A stretch of DNA of 17,877 nt from Hyphomonadaceae bacterium UBA2389 (GCA_002343395.1 DDSN01000005.1:1-17877); one strand, 5' to 3'; positions 1-8,360 are shown, counted from the stretch's first letter. Notes: generated from the letters alone by a model not told the origin. A program made the numbers and translations.

Positions 1-1338
1 GGCCACGAGGATTTCTCGGAAGATACGTATCGCACGCTGACGGCGGCGGATTCGGCGATCATGGTGCTGGACGCGGCCAAGGGGATTGAGCCGCAAACGC
101 TGAAGCTGTTTGAGGTGTGCCGCCTGCGCGACATTCCGATCACCACGTTTATCAACAAGATGGATCGTGAAGCGCAGGATCCATTCGCGCTGCTCGATGA
201 AATTCATTCCAAGTTGGCGATGGATACAGCGCCGATGTACTGGCCCGCGGCTTCAGGGCAACGCTTCGCGGGCATGCTCGACCTCGTGCGCGATGAGTTC
301 GTGCCGTTCAGGCGGCTGGAGGCAGGAGAGCAGGGATTCGCCAGCCAGGAGCGCCAACGGCGTGGCGCCAACAATTTTCTCAACGGCATCGCGGACGATG
401 TGCGAGCGGAATTGGAGGAGACGTCCGAACTCGCACGCCAGGGATTGCCTGCGTTCGACATCAATGCTTTTCGCGAAGGTCACCTTACCCCGGTTTACTT
501 TGGCTCGGCGTTGCGCAGATTTGGCGTTCTGGAATTGCTCGCTGGGCTGGCGGAGCACGCGCCCAGCCCGAAGGCCCAGAAGGCGCTGATAAAGGGCGGA
601 GCGGCGGAGGTAGCGCCGAGCCGTGAGGACGTCACGGGGTTTATTTTCAAAATCCAAGCGAACATGGATCCCAAACATCGCGACCGGGTGGGTTTTTTTC
701 GCATTTGCTCAGGACGTTTCCAACGAGGCATGACGCTCAAGACCGCCGCGGGGAAAGGCTTCAACGTACACAACCCGCTGATGTTTCTGGCGCAGGAGCG
801 GGAGATCGCTGATGAGGCGTTTCCCGGCGATGTGATCGGCATTCCGAGTCACGGGGGCCTCCGCGTCGGCGACTCGTTGTCGCAAAGCGGCGACGTTGTG
901 TTCCAAGGAATCCCAAATTTCGCTCCGGAAATTCTCAAGCGCGTGCGTGTGCGTGATCCGCTCAAGCAGAAGCACTTGCGCAAGGCGCTAGAGGCGCTTG
1001 GGGAAGAAGGCGTGACACAAGTGTTCAAGCCGGTGCATGGCGGCGATCTTGTCGTCGGCGCCGTTGGCGCGCTTCAGTTCGACGTTCTCGATGAGCGAAT
1101 GAAGGCGGAGTACGGGCTGGAGGTCATCTTTGAAACCTCGCCGTATCAGGCCGCGCGCTGGGTCAGCGCCGAGTCGCGCGCCGATTTGGAGGCGTTTGTC
1201 GACAAATCGAAAGCGCAGATGGCCGAGGATGTCGATAACGCGCCAGTTTATCTCGGCAAAAGCGCCTGGGAAATCGGCTATGTGCAGGAACGTAACCCGA
1301 AGGTTCGTTTCAGCGCGGCGAAGGAGCGGGCAGCCTGA
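1..1338 (+). CDS. prfC: Peptide chain release factor 3, 5'-truncated by the window
   Basis: Translational GTPase that recycles RF1/RF2 from the ribosome after peptide release. The frame is open from base 1, so the gene enters from outside the window. The visible 445 residues begin inside the G3 motif (GHEDFSEDTYRTL) and include the G4 motif NKMD (bases about 154-165). They continue through the domain II beta-barrel (around 'RVGFFRICSGRFQRG') and the RF3-specific C-terminal domain to a TGA at 1336-1338. RF3 is usually about 530 residues, so roughly 80-85 N-terminal residues, with the G1 P-loop, are missing. RF3 is favoured over EF-G because of the GHEDFSEDTYRTL signature and the short length after domain II. 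The gene ends 24 bp from a convergent gene, and its stop codon lies in a shared inverted repeat. Confidence 0.96.
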   Translation, partial: GHEDFSEDTYRTLTAADSAIMVLDAAKGIEPQTLKLFEVCRLRDIPITTFINKMDREAQDPFALLDEIHSKLAMDTAPMYWPAASGQRFAGMLDLVRDEFVPFRRLEAGEQGFASQERQRRGANNFLNGIADDVRAELEETSELARQGLPAFDINAFREGHLTPVYFGSALRRFGVLELLAGLAEHAPSPKAQKALIKGGAAEVAPSREDVTGFIFKIQANMDPKHRDRVGFFRICSGRFQRGMTLKTAAGKGFNVHNPLMFLAQEREIADEAFPGDVIGIPSHGGLRVGDSLSQSGDVVFQGIPNFAPEILKRVRVRDPLKQKHLRKALEALGEEGVTQVFKPVHGGDLVVGAVGALQFDVLDERMKAEYGLEVIFETSPYQAARWVSAESRADLEAFVDKSKAQMAEDVDNAPVYLGKSAWEIGYVQERNPKVRFSAAKERAA

Positions 1339-1368
1339 CGCCTTGTTTATCGGGTTTATGCGTCAGGC
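1333..1368. terminator. Inverted repeat joining two convergent gene ends, candidate bidirectional terminator
   Basis: GCCTGACGC (1333-1341) and its exact reverse complement GCGTCAGGC (1360-1368) form a 9-bp perfect stem with an 18-nt loop. The stem contains the TGA of prfC in the left arm and the TGA of the DUF2336 gene (read on the other strand) in the right arm. Position between convergent genes suggests transcription termination in both directions. There is no U-tract on either side, so classical intrinsic termination is not certain. Confidence 0.4.
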
Positions 1369-2451
1369 GGCGTGGCCCTGCTCATTGCCTTTGCGAACCT
1401 TGAAGAAGCGCATCGCGCGTTGAGCCGCCTCGATCGGAACGGAGTTGTACATGCGGCCGAACTCTTCGGCGCGCGCCATGGAGTCCTCTCCGCCGACCAG
1501 AACCGCCAACGTGACGAAGAGCGGACGCTCGATATTGGCGGCGCGGCAGATCATCGCCAACCCGTCGATGTCCTTGCGCTCCAGCAGGGCGGCGACCGTG
1601 TGGTGGTCAAGGTTGGTTACTTCGGCGAGACCGTACAGAAAGTGCATCTGCTTGGCTTCGCGGTAGAGCGACACAAGCAGTCGCGCGCTTAGTTCACCAG
1701 TCTTCTTCTTTGACTCGATGAAGGCCATCGCGTTTTTCGCTTCGACGCTGGCGTCGCCTGCCGACTTGTTCAGGCGCTGCCTCGCCTTGGCAAGCGCGCC
1801 CTCAAGCGTCGCCGCATCCACCGAGGCGTTGCGGGAGAGAATTTGATCGCGCAACCGGCTCTCAACGACGAAATACATTTCGTTGAGCAAATCGAGCGGC
1901 ACGTCGCGGCGTTTCACGACGCCTTCGTGCAATTGGCTGTTGCGTCGGGCGCGATCGACGGCGGTCTCCATGCTCGCGCGCGAGATTTTGGCGCCATCGT
2001 TGCGGATCAGCGCGTCAAGGGCGGTGTCGTCGCCCTTGCGCACGATGGCGTCCGAGAGCGTTTCGCTGACGACTTCCCGTTGCGCGACGGCGCGAATATG
2101 GTCCTGGCTCTGGTAATTCACCACATGGAGCAGCGTCTGCTCGTCGAGCGCTTTGCTGCGCTTGAGGATAGGGGCGGCGATTTCAAAGGAGTGGTTGGCG
2201 AGGTCTCGCATGAGGCCGACGGGAGCGTCTTGAGCGTCCGCGAAGAGGGTCGAGAGTTCTGCTAGGACCTCGTCCTGCATTTCGGCGGCGACGAGTTTCA
2301 AAACGTCGTCAAACAAAGCGGACTCGCGCTCGCTGCGTTTGCCAGAAGACTCAAAGAACAGGTCGGTGACCTCGCGCAGGAGCTCGCGGCGCTGGGTGCT
2401 GTCTGGCGTACGGGCCAGTTCAACCAGTTTTGCAAACCGCATTTGGGTCAT
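1363..2451 (-). CDS. DUF2336 family protein
   Basis: A 362-residue soluble protein with no signal peptide or membrane segment. It is almost wholly predicted helical and rich in Ala, Glu, Arg and Leu, with repeated helical hairpins (for example 'LMRDLANHSFEIAAPIL' and 'RAVAQREVVSETLSDAIV'). This pattern matches DUF2336, a family common in Alphaproteobacteria and, as far as I know, without an assigned biochemical role. The chosen start (ATG, read from 2451) gives MTQMRFAKL; a second ATG three codons in is equally possible, and no strong Shine-Dalgarno sequence separates them. It is convergent with prfC and lies 92 bp downstream of the ABC-F gene on the same strand, so it could share that transcript or have its own promoter. 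Confidence 0.85.
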   Translation of the reverse strand: MTQMRFAKLVELARTPDSTQRRELLREVTDLFFESSGKRSERESALFDDVLKLVAAEMQDEVLAELSTLFADAQDAPVGLMRDLANHSFEIAAPILKRSKALDEQTLLHVVNYQSQDHIRAVAQREVVSETLSDAIVRKGDDTALDALIRNDGAKISRASMETAVDRARRNSQLHEGVVKRRDVPLDLLNEMYFVVESRLRDQILSRNASVDAATLEGALAKARQRLNKSAGDASVEAKNAMAFIESKKKTGELSARLLVSLYREAKQMHFLYGLAEVTNLDHHTVAALLERKDIDGLAMICRAANIERPLFVTLAVLVGGEDSMARAEEFGRMYNSVPIEAAQRAMRFFKVRKGNEQGHAA

Positions 2452-2543
2452 TGAGGCTCTGGCTCCGACTTTCGGAGCGCAACCTAAGCGGCAGCGGTAA
2501 AGAAACTTTAACGACGCCTCGCTTGGGGACAGTTAACGGATGC

Positions 2544-4370
2544 TTACTGTTCGCGGAGCATCTCGCGGCGGACTTCGATGTCCAGCCACTCGGTTTCCAT
2601 TGCCATTTTGACTCGGCGGGCGTCTTCCAGGTCGCCCGCCAGTTTGGCGTATGTGGCCGAATCGGCGGAAAACAGACCGGGATCGGAGAGGCGGGCTTCC
2701 AGGGCCTCGATCTCCGAGTGCAGCTTCGGCAACTGTGATTCGATTTCGGCGGCCCTGCGTTCGTCCCGGTAGCTGAGTTTGGTCGCGCGTTTTGGCGGTG
2801 GGGTCGTGGGCGGCGCGGCGCGCTGTGCGGGCGCTGGGGGCCGCGCTTCGAAAGCGCCATGCTCGCGTTCGAAATCGGCCCAACCGCCCGGGGTCTCCAT
2901 CCATTTTCCGCCGCCGGTGGGACCGAGAATTGTTGTCGTCACGTTGTCCAGAAATGCGCGATCGTGACTTACGAGAATTACTGTCCCGTCGTAGTTGGCG
3001 AGCATCTCTTCCAGGGCGTCCAGCGCGTCCATATCGAGATCGTTGGTGGGTTCGTCCAGGATGAGGAGGTTCGCCGGCTGGGCCAGCGCGACGGCGAGCG
3101 CGAGGCGGTTGCGCTCGCCGCCAGAGAGCGCTTCGAGCGGTTGTCGCAATTGTTCTGGCCGAAACAAGAAGTCCTTGGCGTAAGCGGCGATATGCCGAGG
3201 TTTCCCGTTCACGACGATCTGGTCGCCGCCGCCAGGCGCAAGCGCATCGAGGATGGTCTTCCGCCCGGCCAATATGTCACGGCGCTGATCGACATACGCA
3301 ATCGTTAGTCCTTCGCCAACGCGCACAACGCCTTCGTCGGGTTCGACGTTCTTCAGGAGCAACCCGATAAGGGTGCTCTTACCCGCGCCGTTGGGGCCGA
3401 CGATGCCAAGACGGTCGCCGCGCATCACCCGCACCGAGAGGTTGGCGATCAAGGGGTCTGTGTCGAAGCGCTTGCTGATCTTGACCGCATCGATGACGAG
3501 TCTCGCCGATTCCGCGCCACGCTCGGCATGCAGGGCCGGAGCGCCATGGCGCCGCTCCGCCAGGATTTCGCGCCGCTGGGTGCGTAGGTTTTCGAGCTTT
3601 CGCCGCCGTCCCTCATTGCGGGATCTGCGCGCGGTGACGCCTCTCCGCAGCCAGTGTTCTTCCTGCGCGAGATGCAGTTCCAGCCTGGATTGGGCGCGCG
3701 CGTCTTCTGTTTCCACGGACTCTGCCCACGTCTCGAAGGCGCCGAATCCGCGATCGAGCTTGAGAACTCGGCGTTTTCGAAGCCACAGGGTCGAGGTTGA
3801 GATGCGCTCCAAGAAGCGCCGATCATGGCTGATGACAAGGCAAGCGCCTCTATGCGCGCGCAGGCGTTTTTCCAAATTTTCGATCGCCGCGATGTCGAGG
3901 TGGTTGGTTGGCTCGTCGAGGAGAAGGATGTCCGGGTCCGCGGCGAACACGCGTGCAAGAGCAGCACGGCGCATTTCGCCGCCAGACAAGTCGGCGGGGA
4001 TGCGATCGGCGTCGAGCCCGAAGGACTCCAGCGCCGCGTCCGCACGGTAGACAGGCGCCGACTCCATGATTCCGCCGCGCGCGGCGGAAGGCGCGCTCAC
4101 GTAGGCCCGCAACGTAGCGAAACCATCGAACGATGTTTCTTGCTCGGCAAAACCGACAGTTGTTCCCGAGGCGAAGGCCACTTCGCCAGCGTCGGCCTCC
4201 GCATGCCCTGCGATGATCCGCATGAGCGTGGATTTGCCCGCGCCATTGGCGCCGACAAGCGCCATGCGTTCGCCGCGATGCAGAACGAAATCGACGCCGT
4301 CAAAAAGCGGCCCGTCTCCGAGAGCAAGCTGCAGATCCTTGATGTGGGCGAGCGCCGGGCCGTTGGTCAT
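2544..4370 (-). CDS. uup: ABC-F family ATPase, Uup-like
   Basis: A 608-residue protein with two tandem ATP-binding cassettes and no membrane domain, the layout of ABC-F proteins that act on ribosomes or nucleic acids rather than as transporters. Cassette 1 has Walker A GANGAGKST (residues 40-48), signature LSGGE (128-132) and Walker B LLLDEPTNHLD (149-159). Cassette 2 has GPNGAGKST (325-333), LSGGE (415-419) and ILDEPTNDLD (437-446). A basic Arg-rich inter-domain linker lies around residues 225-275. A Pro/Ala linker and a C-terminal charged coiled coil (about 535-608) point to Uup rather than EttA. It starts 9 bp after the upstream PBP gene stops, with only a weak ribosome-binding site, so it is probably co-transcribed with it. 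The exact ABC-F subfamily is inferred from the C-terminal extension. Confidence 0.9.
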   Translation of the reverse strand: MTNGPALAHIKDLQLALGDGPLFDGVDFVLHRGERMALVGANGAGKSTLMRIIAGHAEADAGEVAFASGTTVGFAEQETSFDGFATLRAYVSAPSAARGGIMESAPVYRADAALESFGLDADRIPADLSGGEMRRAALARVFAADPDILLLDEPTNHLDIAAIENLEKRLRAHRGACLVISHDRRFLERISTSTLWLRKRRVLKLDRGFGAFETWAESVETEDARAQSRLELHLAQEEHWLRRGVTARRSRNEGRRRKLENLRTQRREILAERRHGAPALHAERGAESARLVIDAVKISKRFDTDPLIANLSVRVMRGDRLGIVGPNGAGKSTLIGLLLKNVEPDEGVVRVGEGLTIAYVDQRRDILAGRKTILDALAPGGGDQIVVNGKPRHIAAYAKDFLFRPEQLRQPLEALSGGERNRLALAVALAQPANLLILDEPTNDLDMDALDALEEMLANYDGTVILVSHDRAFLDNVTTTILGPTGGGKWMETPGGWADFEREHGAFEARPPAPAQRAAPPTTPPPKRATKLSYRDERRAAEIESQLPKLHSEIEALEARLSDPGLFSADSATYAKLAGDLEDARRVKMAMETEWLDIEVRREMLREQ

Positions 4371-4379
4371 GCCGTCGGT

Positions 4380-6383
4380 CTATCGGAAGATATCCTCGAC
4401 AAAACTCTCGGTTTCGCCGAAGGCGTCAGCCAACTCATCGAAGAAGCTCGCCATCTCAACCTCGCGCGGCGAGCGCACGGGTTGCTCGATGCCCGGCAAC
4501 GGATGCTCGTCCGTGTTGCGGTGCGCGACACGCATGGTGTCGGTCCATATTTGCGCGGGCAGGGTGCCGCCGGTCGTACGTCCCATGGAGGTGAAATTGT
4601 CGTGGCCTACCCAAACGCCGGCGGTGAAGTCGGCTGTGTAGCCGATGAACCACGCGTCGCGCCAATCCGAACTGGTGCCCGTCTTGCCGGCGACGTCGCG
4701 ATCGCCCATGCGCGCCGCGGTTCCAGTTCCGCGCAGAACAACCGCGCCCATCATGCTGTTCATGCGGCGCACGACCTCTTCATCCAGAACGCGTGGCGCG
4801 TTGTAAGCAGGACGGGCGTAGAGTTCTTGGCCGGCGGTGTTTGTGATGCGGTTGACGATGTGCGGGTCGATGCGCCTGCCCTCGTTCATGTATGTCGCGA
4901 AGGCGGAGGTCATGTCCCAAAGCGTCGTCTCGATGGAGCCGAGGGCGATCGACGGGGGCACAAAAGCGCCACGGTCTGGCATGCTTGCGACGCCCAGGCG
5001 CCGCGCCACATCGGCAACCCGTGCTGGGCCGACCTCCTGACCTACCGCCGCCGCCACTGTATTGATCGAGAGCGCGAACGCCGTGCGCAGCGTGACCGCG
5101 CCGCGATAGCCTTCGTCATAGTTGCGCGGGCGCCAGCCATCGATCACGACGGGCTCGTCATAGCGAACATCTTCGGTGTCAAAGCCCGCTTCCATCGCCG
5201 CTGTGTAGACGAATGTCTTGAACGTCGAGCCAGGCTGACGCAGCGCTTGCGTGACACGGTTGAATTTTGAAGTGTTGTAGTCAGTGCCCCCGACCAAGGC
5301 GACGATCGCGCCCTGACGGTCTACCGCCATAAGCGAAGCTTGCAGGGGTCGACGCCCGAAGGCGCGGTTGCCCAAGCGCCGCCGCACCGCCGCCGTCGCG
5401 GCGTCCTGAGTTTCGCGATCGATCGTCAGCTCGACCACGATGTCAGGCGTCTGGTCGCCGATGGCGGCGCGCGCTTGTTCAACCGCGAGGTCGAACGCGT
5501 AGCCCATCGACCGCTCGGCCGATGACCTTTGCGCGATGCGAATGCGCTGCGCACGCGCCTCCTCGCGCTGTTCTTCTGTTATGAAACCGGCGTCGAGCAT
5601 CGCATCGAGGACAACGTGTTGCCGCTCCAGCGCGCCCTCGAGATTGCTGCTGGGGGCCAAGTCCGATGGCGCCTTTGGAAGCCCTGCCAGCAACGCCGCT
5701 TCCGCGAGGGTCAGTTCCGCGGCGGGCTTGCCGAAGTACCGGCGCGCGGCGGCGTCCACGCCGTAGGCTTGGTCGCCGAGATAGACGCGGTTCAGATAGA
5801 GTTCGAGGATTTCGTCCTTGGTGAGCCGGCGCTCGATGCGAGAGGCGAGCACCATTTCCCGCAATTTTCGGTTCAGCGTTTGGCGCCTGTTGAGAAAGAG
5901 ATTGCGTGCAAGCTGTTGGGAGATTGTCGATCCCCCTTGCACGGTTTCGCCGGCTTGGAGGTTCGCCCAGATGGCGCGGATCACCGCCGTGCGGTCCACG
6001 CCGCCGTGCTCGTAGAAGCGCCGGTCCTCAATGGCGAGAAACGCGTGAGGCACGTACTCGGGCAGATCGGCCAGAGCCGTGCGACGCCCATAGTAGGGTC
6101 CGCGAACGCCGAGGATCGCGCCGCCATGATCAACGAACATGACCGAGGACTGCCGGTTCAACGCCCAGAGCGCGGCGGCGTCGGGCACACGCGGCAAGCC
6201 CCAATAAATCCACACCCACACTGAAAGCACGCCGACGAGGACGGTTCCGGCCAGCACGCTCGCGGCAGTGCGCCAATTCAAACGCTGGCGTTGCCGCAGC
6301 AGGTCTTGCAGCTGCTGTTGGGCGGCGGCGGCGCGCACCTTCGCCCAATCGATGCCGCGACGAAAATTCGGCCGGTCTGCCAA
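4380..6383 (-). CDS. Class A penicillin-binding protein (PBP1A family)
   Basis: A bifunctional peptidoglycan synthase of 667 residues: glycan polymerisation plus DD-transpeptidation in the periplasm, anchored by one N-terminal membrane segment (about 40-61). The glycosyltransferase (GT51) domain shows AIEDRRFYEHGG with catalytic Glu119 and GGSTISQQLARN (151-161). The transpeptidase domain shows PGSTFK with nucleophile Ser386 and Lys389, SIN (439-441) and KTGT (567-570). No catalytic residue appears to be missing. It is shorter than the ~800-850-residue PBP1A types, so it may lack an inserted domain between the two catalytic parts; Caulobacterales carry several such paralogues. The chosen start is TTG, read from 6383, preceded by GGAG at 8 nt spacing. 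It is divergent from the GTA module and heads the probable PBP-ABC-F transcript. Confidence 0.93.
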   Translation of the reverse strand: MADRPNFRRGIDWAKVRAAAAQQQLQDLLRQRQRLNWRTAASVLAGTVLVGVLSVWVWIYWGLPRVPDAAALWALNRQSSVMFVDHGGAILGVRGPYYGRRTALADLPEYVPHAFLAIEDRRFYEHGGVDRTAVIRAIWANLQAGETVQGGSTISQQLARNLFLNRRQTLNRKLREMVLASRIERRLTKDEILELYLNRVYLGDQAYGVDAAARRYFGKPAAELTLAEAALLAGLPKAPSDLAPSSNLEGALERQHVVLDAMLDAGFITEEQREEARAQRIRIAQRSSAERSMGYAFDLAVEQARAAIGDQTPDIVVELTIDRETQDAATAAVRRRLGNRAFGRRPLQASLMAVDRQGAIVALVGGTDYNTSKFNRVTQALRQPGSTFKTFVYTAAMEAGFDTEDVRYDEPVVIDGWRPRNYDEGYRGAVTLRTAFALSINTVAAAVGQEVGPARVADVARRLGVASMPDRGAFVPPSIALGSIETTLWDMTSAFATYMNEGRRIDPHIVNRITNTAGQELYARPAYNAPRVLDEEVVRRMNSMMGAVVLRGTGTAARMGDRDVAGKTGTSSDWRDAWFIGYTADFTAGVWVGHDNFTSMGRTTGGTLPAQIWTDTMRVAHRNTDEHPLPGIEQPVRSPREVEMASFFDELADAFGETESFVEDIFR

Positions 6384-6640
6384 ACGGGGGTCTCCGGGGA
6401 GGGGGTGTCCAATAGAGGTATGGCCGAATTCTGGCCAGCGGAAACGGGGACAAAGCGTCCGTTGTCCTCAATCATGGACCTGGCGAGCCGCGATTCACAA
6501 GCCGCGCGATAAAAACAATCCGACCGGACCGGCCGTGCGGTAGTGTTCAGGCATCGTCAACAATTCAGATTGGAGCCAGCCGATGGACGCCGCCGGCGCT
6601 TTGGCGAACTTGCTTCAGATCGCGCAGCGGGCGCTTGTCG
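6384..6640. other. Divergent spacer between the PBP gene and the GTA remnant
   Basis: This stretch must hold the promoter of the leftward PBP gene and, if the GTA genes are expressed from here, their promoter too. No convincing -35/-10 pair with proper spacing was found on either strand; the AT-rich GATAAAAACAAT patch near 6508-6520 is the most promoter-like piece but has no partner. Near the right end is a good Shine-Dalgarno sequence (GGAG, 6572-6575) seven bases before an ATG at 6583. That ATG opens a different frame from the tape-measure fragment that follows. Confidence 0.4.
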
Positions 6641-6859
6641 ATGGCGATGAATATTGGCGGGGCCTATCTCGTCGGCGAGCGCGGTCCGGAAGTTTTCGTG
6701 CCCAGGCAGTCTGGCTCGATAGCGCAACCAAGCAGTGGACAAGTTTCAGTGCACTTTCACTTCGGCGCGAGCGCGGATGCGGCCGCCATCTCACGACACC
6801 AAGGGCAGATCGCCGCCGCGGTGGCGCGGGCGGTGGCCTATGGGAGGCGGAATCTGTGA
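6641..6859 (+). pseudogene. Truncated C-terminus of GTA/phage tail tape measure protein (g11-like)
   Basis: The 72 residues read from the ATG at 6641 contain GGAYLVGERGPEVFVP, the hallmark of the C-terminal part of phage tail tape measure proteins. They end in 'AISRHQGQIAAAVARAV', which resembles the end of GTA g11 (DAAGFQRSQAQIAAQMSRAL in Rhodobacter, from memory). RcGTA g11 is about 219 residues, so two thirds or more is missing here. A plausible start with a good ribosome-binding site (ATG 6583) lies in the +1-shifted frame and encodes MDAAGALANLLQIAQRAL. This could be the adjoining part of the same gene, displaced by one indel. The stop TGA (6857-6859) overlaps the GTG start of g12, which preserves the normal g11-g12 coupling. 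It might still be expressed as a tiny protein, but it cannot be a full tape measure. Confidence 0.7.
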
Positions 6860-7482
6860 GCGTGTTTCATGAGGTGTCGCTTCCATTGGCGTTTTCGTTG
6901 GGCGCTAGCGGCGGTTTGGAGCGGCGCGTGGAGATTGTCAGCCTGGCCTCGGGCAGAGAGGCGCGCAATACGCCATGGGCCAACGGACGTAGACATTATG
7001 ACGTTGGCGGCACGGTGCGCACCTTGGACGATTTGCACACGCTCGTCGCATTTTTCGAAGCACGTCGCGGAAGCCTTCACGCCTTTCGCCTGCGCGATCC
7101 GTTTGATCACAAGTCTTGCGCGCCGTCGGTGACGGTTTCTCCGCTTGATCAAGAACTGGGCGTCGGCGATGGCGCCACGGCAGCGTTCAGTTTGCGGAAG
7201 GCGTATGCGGACGCGGCGAGCGCGTATCATCGCCCGATCGCAAAGCCCGTGCCGGGAAGTATTCGCATTGCGGTGGCGGGGGTCGAGCAGAGCGGTTTTG
7301 CCGTGGACGCCGGGACGGGAGTCGTGACGCTCCCCGCGGCGCCAACGGCGGGGCAAGTGGTCAGCGCAGGTTTTTTGTTTGATACGCCTGTGCGCTTTGA
7401 TGCGGAGCGATTGGATTTGTCTCTGGACGGCTTTGGCGCAGGACGCGCCGTCGCCGTGCCGCTGATTGAAGTCATGCTCTGA
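6856..7482 (+). CDS. GTA distal tail protein, DUF2460 (g12-like)
   Basis: This 208-residue protein begins VSVFHEVSLPLAFSLGASGG and contains 'RRHYDVGGTVRTLDDLHTLVAFFEARRG' in its first third, the conserved core of DUF2460 and GTA g12. In the RcGTA particle this family forms the distal tail ring between tail tube and baseplate hub. The GTG at 6856 is chosen because GGGAGG (6842-6847) lies 8 nt upstream and the codon overlaps the previous stop as GTGA. The frame is open upstream to an ATG at 6583, which would give a 299-residue product. The added part is Arg/Ser-rich and is the shadow of the tape-measure frame, so that longer start is unlikely. It overlaps the next gene by TGATG. Confidence 0.9.
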   Translation: MSVFHEVSLPLAFSLGASGGLERRVEIVSLASGREARNTPWANGRRHYDVGGTVRTLDDLHTLVAFFEARRGSLHAFRLRDPFDHKSCAPSVTVSPLDQELGVGDGATAAFSLRKAYADAASAYHRPIAKPVPGSIRIAVAGVEQSGFAVDAGTGVVTLPAAPTAGQVVSAGFLFDTPVRFDAERLDLSLDGFGAGRAVAVPLIEVML

Positions 7483-8360
7483 TGCGTGCAATTCCGCCGG
7501 AGATGCTCGCTGCCCTCGAATCGGGCGTGACGACGCATGCGCACGTTTGGAAAGTCGTGCGCCGCGACGGCGAGGTTTTCGGTTTCACGGATCACGATCG
7601 TTCATTGCCCCTTGATGGCCTGACCGCGCAACCGGCGCAGGCGTTACGCGCGGGGGCGATCGAAAAGAGCCTCGATCTCGCGGTGGACACTGCAAGCATT
7701 GGCGGCGTCCTTGCCGCGGATGCGATTACCGAGAGTGACCTGGCGGGCGGCGTGTGGGACGGCGCGCGCGTGGATGTCTATCGCGTTGACTGGAGTCAGC
7801 CGACCCGGCGAGCGCACCTCTTTTCAGGCCGCATCGGCGAGGTGCAGCGGGGGTCGACGGCGTTTGAAGCGGAACTGCGTGGGATCCAAGCGCCGCTCAA
7901 CGTTCCAGTGGGACGCGTGTTCTCGCGGTTCTGCGACGCGGAACTCGGCGATGCGCGATGCGGGAAGGTAGTCGAGGACAGTCTATTCCGTGCGGAGGGC
8001 GTCATCACGGCTTTGATCGAGAACACGAGTTTTCGGGCGAGCGGTCTAAGCGCCTACGAACAAGGGTGGTTCGCACGCGGGCATGTTGTGTGGGCTGGCG
8101 GGATCATCTCCGAAGTGACCGCGCATCGGGTTGAGGGCGCGGAATCGGTCATCGAGCTGTTGAGCCCGCTTGGCGCCGCGCTCTCTTTGGGCGCGGGGTT
8201 CGTCATCTACGCAGGGTGTGACAAGCGCGTCGAGACCTGCCGCTCCAAGTTCAACAATTGCGCTAACTTTCGCGGTTTTCCCCACATGCCCGGCAATGAC
8301 GCGGTCCAGGCGCGCCCCGATGCGAGTACGCGCATGGATGGAAGTTCTCGGTTCGCATGA
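7482..8360 (+). CDS. GTA baseplate hub protein, DUF2163 / phage BR0599 family (g13-like)
   Basis: A 292-residue tail-hub protein. The N-terminal half matches DUF2163 ('AHVWKVVRRDGEVFGFTDHD', 'LRAGAIEKSLDL'). The C-terminal part carries the BR0599-type ending 'CDKRVETCRSKFNNCANFRG' followed by FPHMPGND. In RcGTA this component is the hub that links the distal tail protein to the g15 megatron. Five cysteines are present: Cys151, Cys160, Cys246, Cys253 and Cys260. The first four have the 9- and 7-residue spacings I recall for the iron-sulfur ligands of the phage lambda tail-tip protein gpL, so an Fe-S cluster is probable. ATG at 7482 overlaps the g12 stop, and its own TGA overlaps the g14 ATG (ATGA at 8357-8360). 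No disruption is seen. Confidence 0.9.
   Translation: MRAIPPEMLAALESGVTTHAHVWKVVRRDGEVFGFTDHDRSLPLDGLTAQPAQALRAGAIEKSLDLAVDTASIGGVLAADAITESDLAGGVWDGARVDVYRVDWSQPTRRAHLFSGRIGEVQRGSTAFEAELRGIQAPLNVPVGRVFSRFCDAELGDARCGKVVEDSLFRAEGVITALIENTSFRASGLSAYEQGWFARGHVVWAGGIISEVTAHRVEGAESVIELLSPLGAALSLGAGFVIYAGCDKRVETCRSKFNNCANFRGFPHMPGNDAVQARPDASTRMDGSSRFA

Noticed and set aside
2508..2537. Two TTAAC elements considered as a CtrA-type cell-cycle box upstream of the DUF2336 gene
   Set aside because: The half-sites are about 22 bp apart rather than in the TTAA-N7-TTAA arrangement, so there is no support beyond chance.
3825..5270. A 481-codon rightward open frame across the ABC-F and PBP genes
   Set aside because: It is antisense to two proteins with complete catalytic motifs; its translation is Arg/His/Gly/Ala-rich without domains, as expected from high-GC codon bias.
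6278..6475. A 65-codon leftward frame beginning upstream of the PBP start
   Set aside because: It is out of phase with the PBP gene, overlaps its N-terminus and degenerates into Pro/Cys-rich sequence; the TTG start at 6383 with GGAG explains the region better.
6583..7482. A 299-residue version of the DUF2460 protein
   Set aside because: Residues before VSVFHEVS are the out-of-frame shadow of the tape-measure fragment (Arg/Ser-rich), while GTG 6856 has a strong ribosome-binding site and the usual start/stop overlap.
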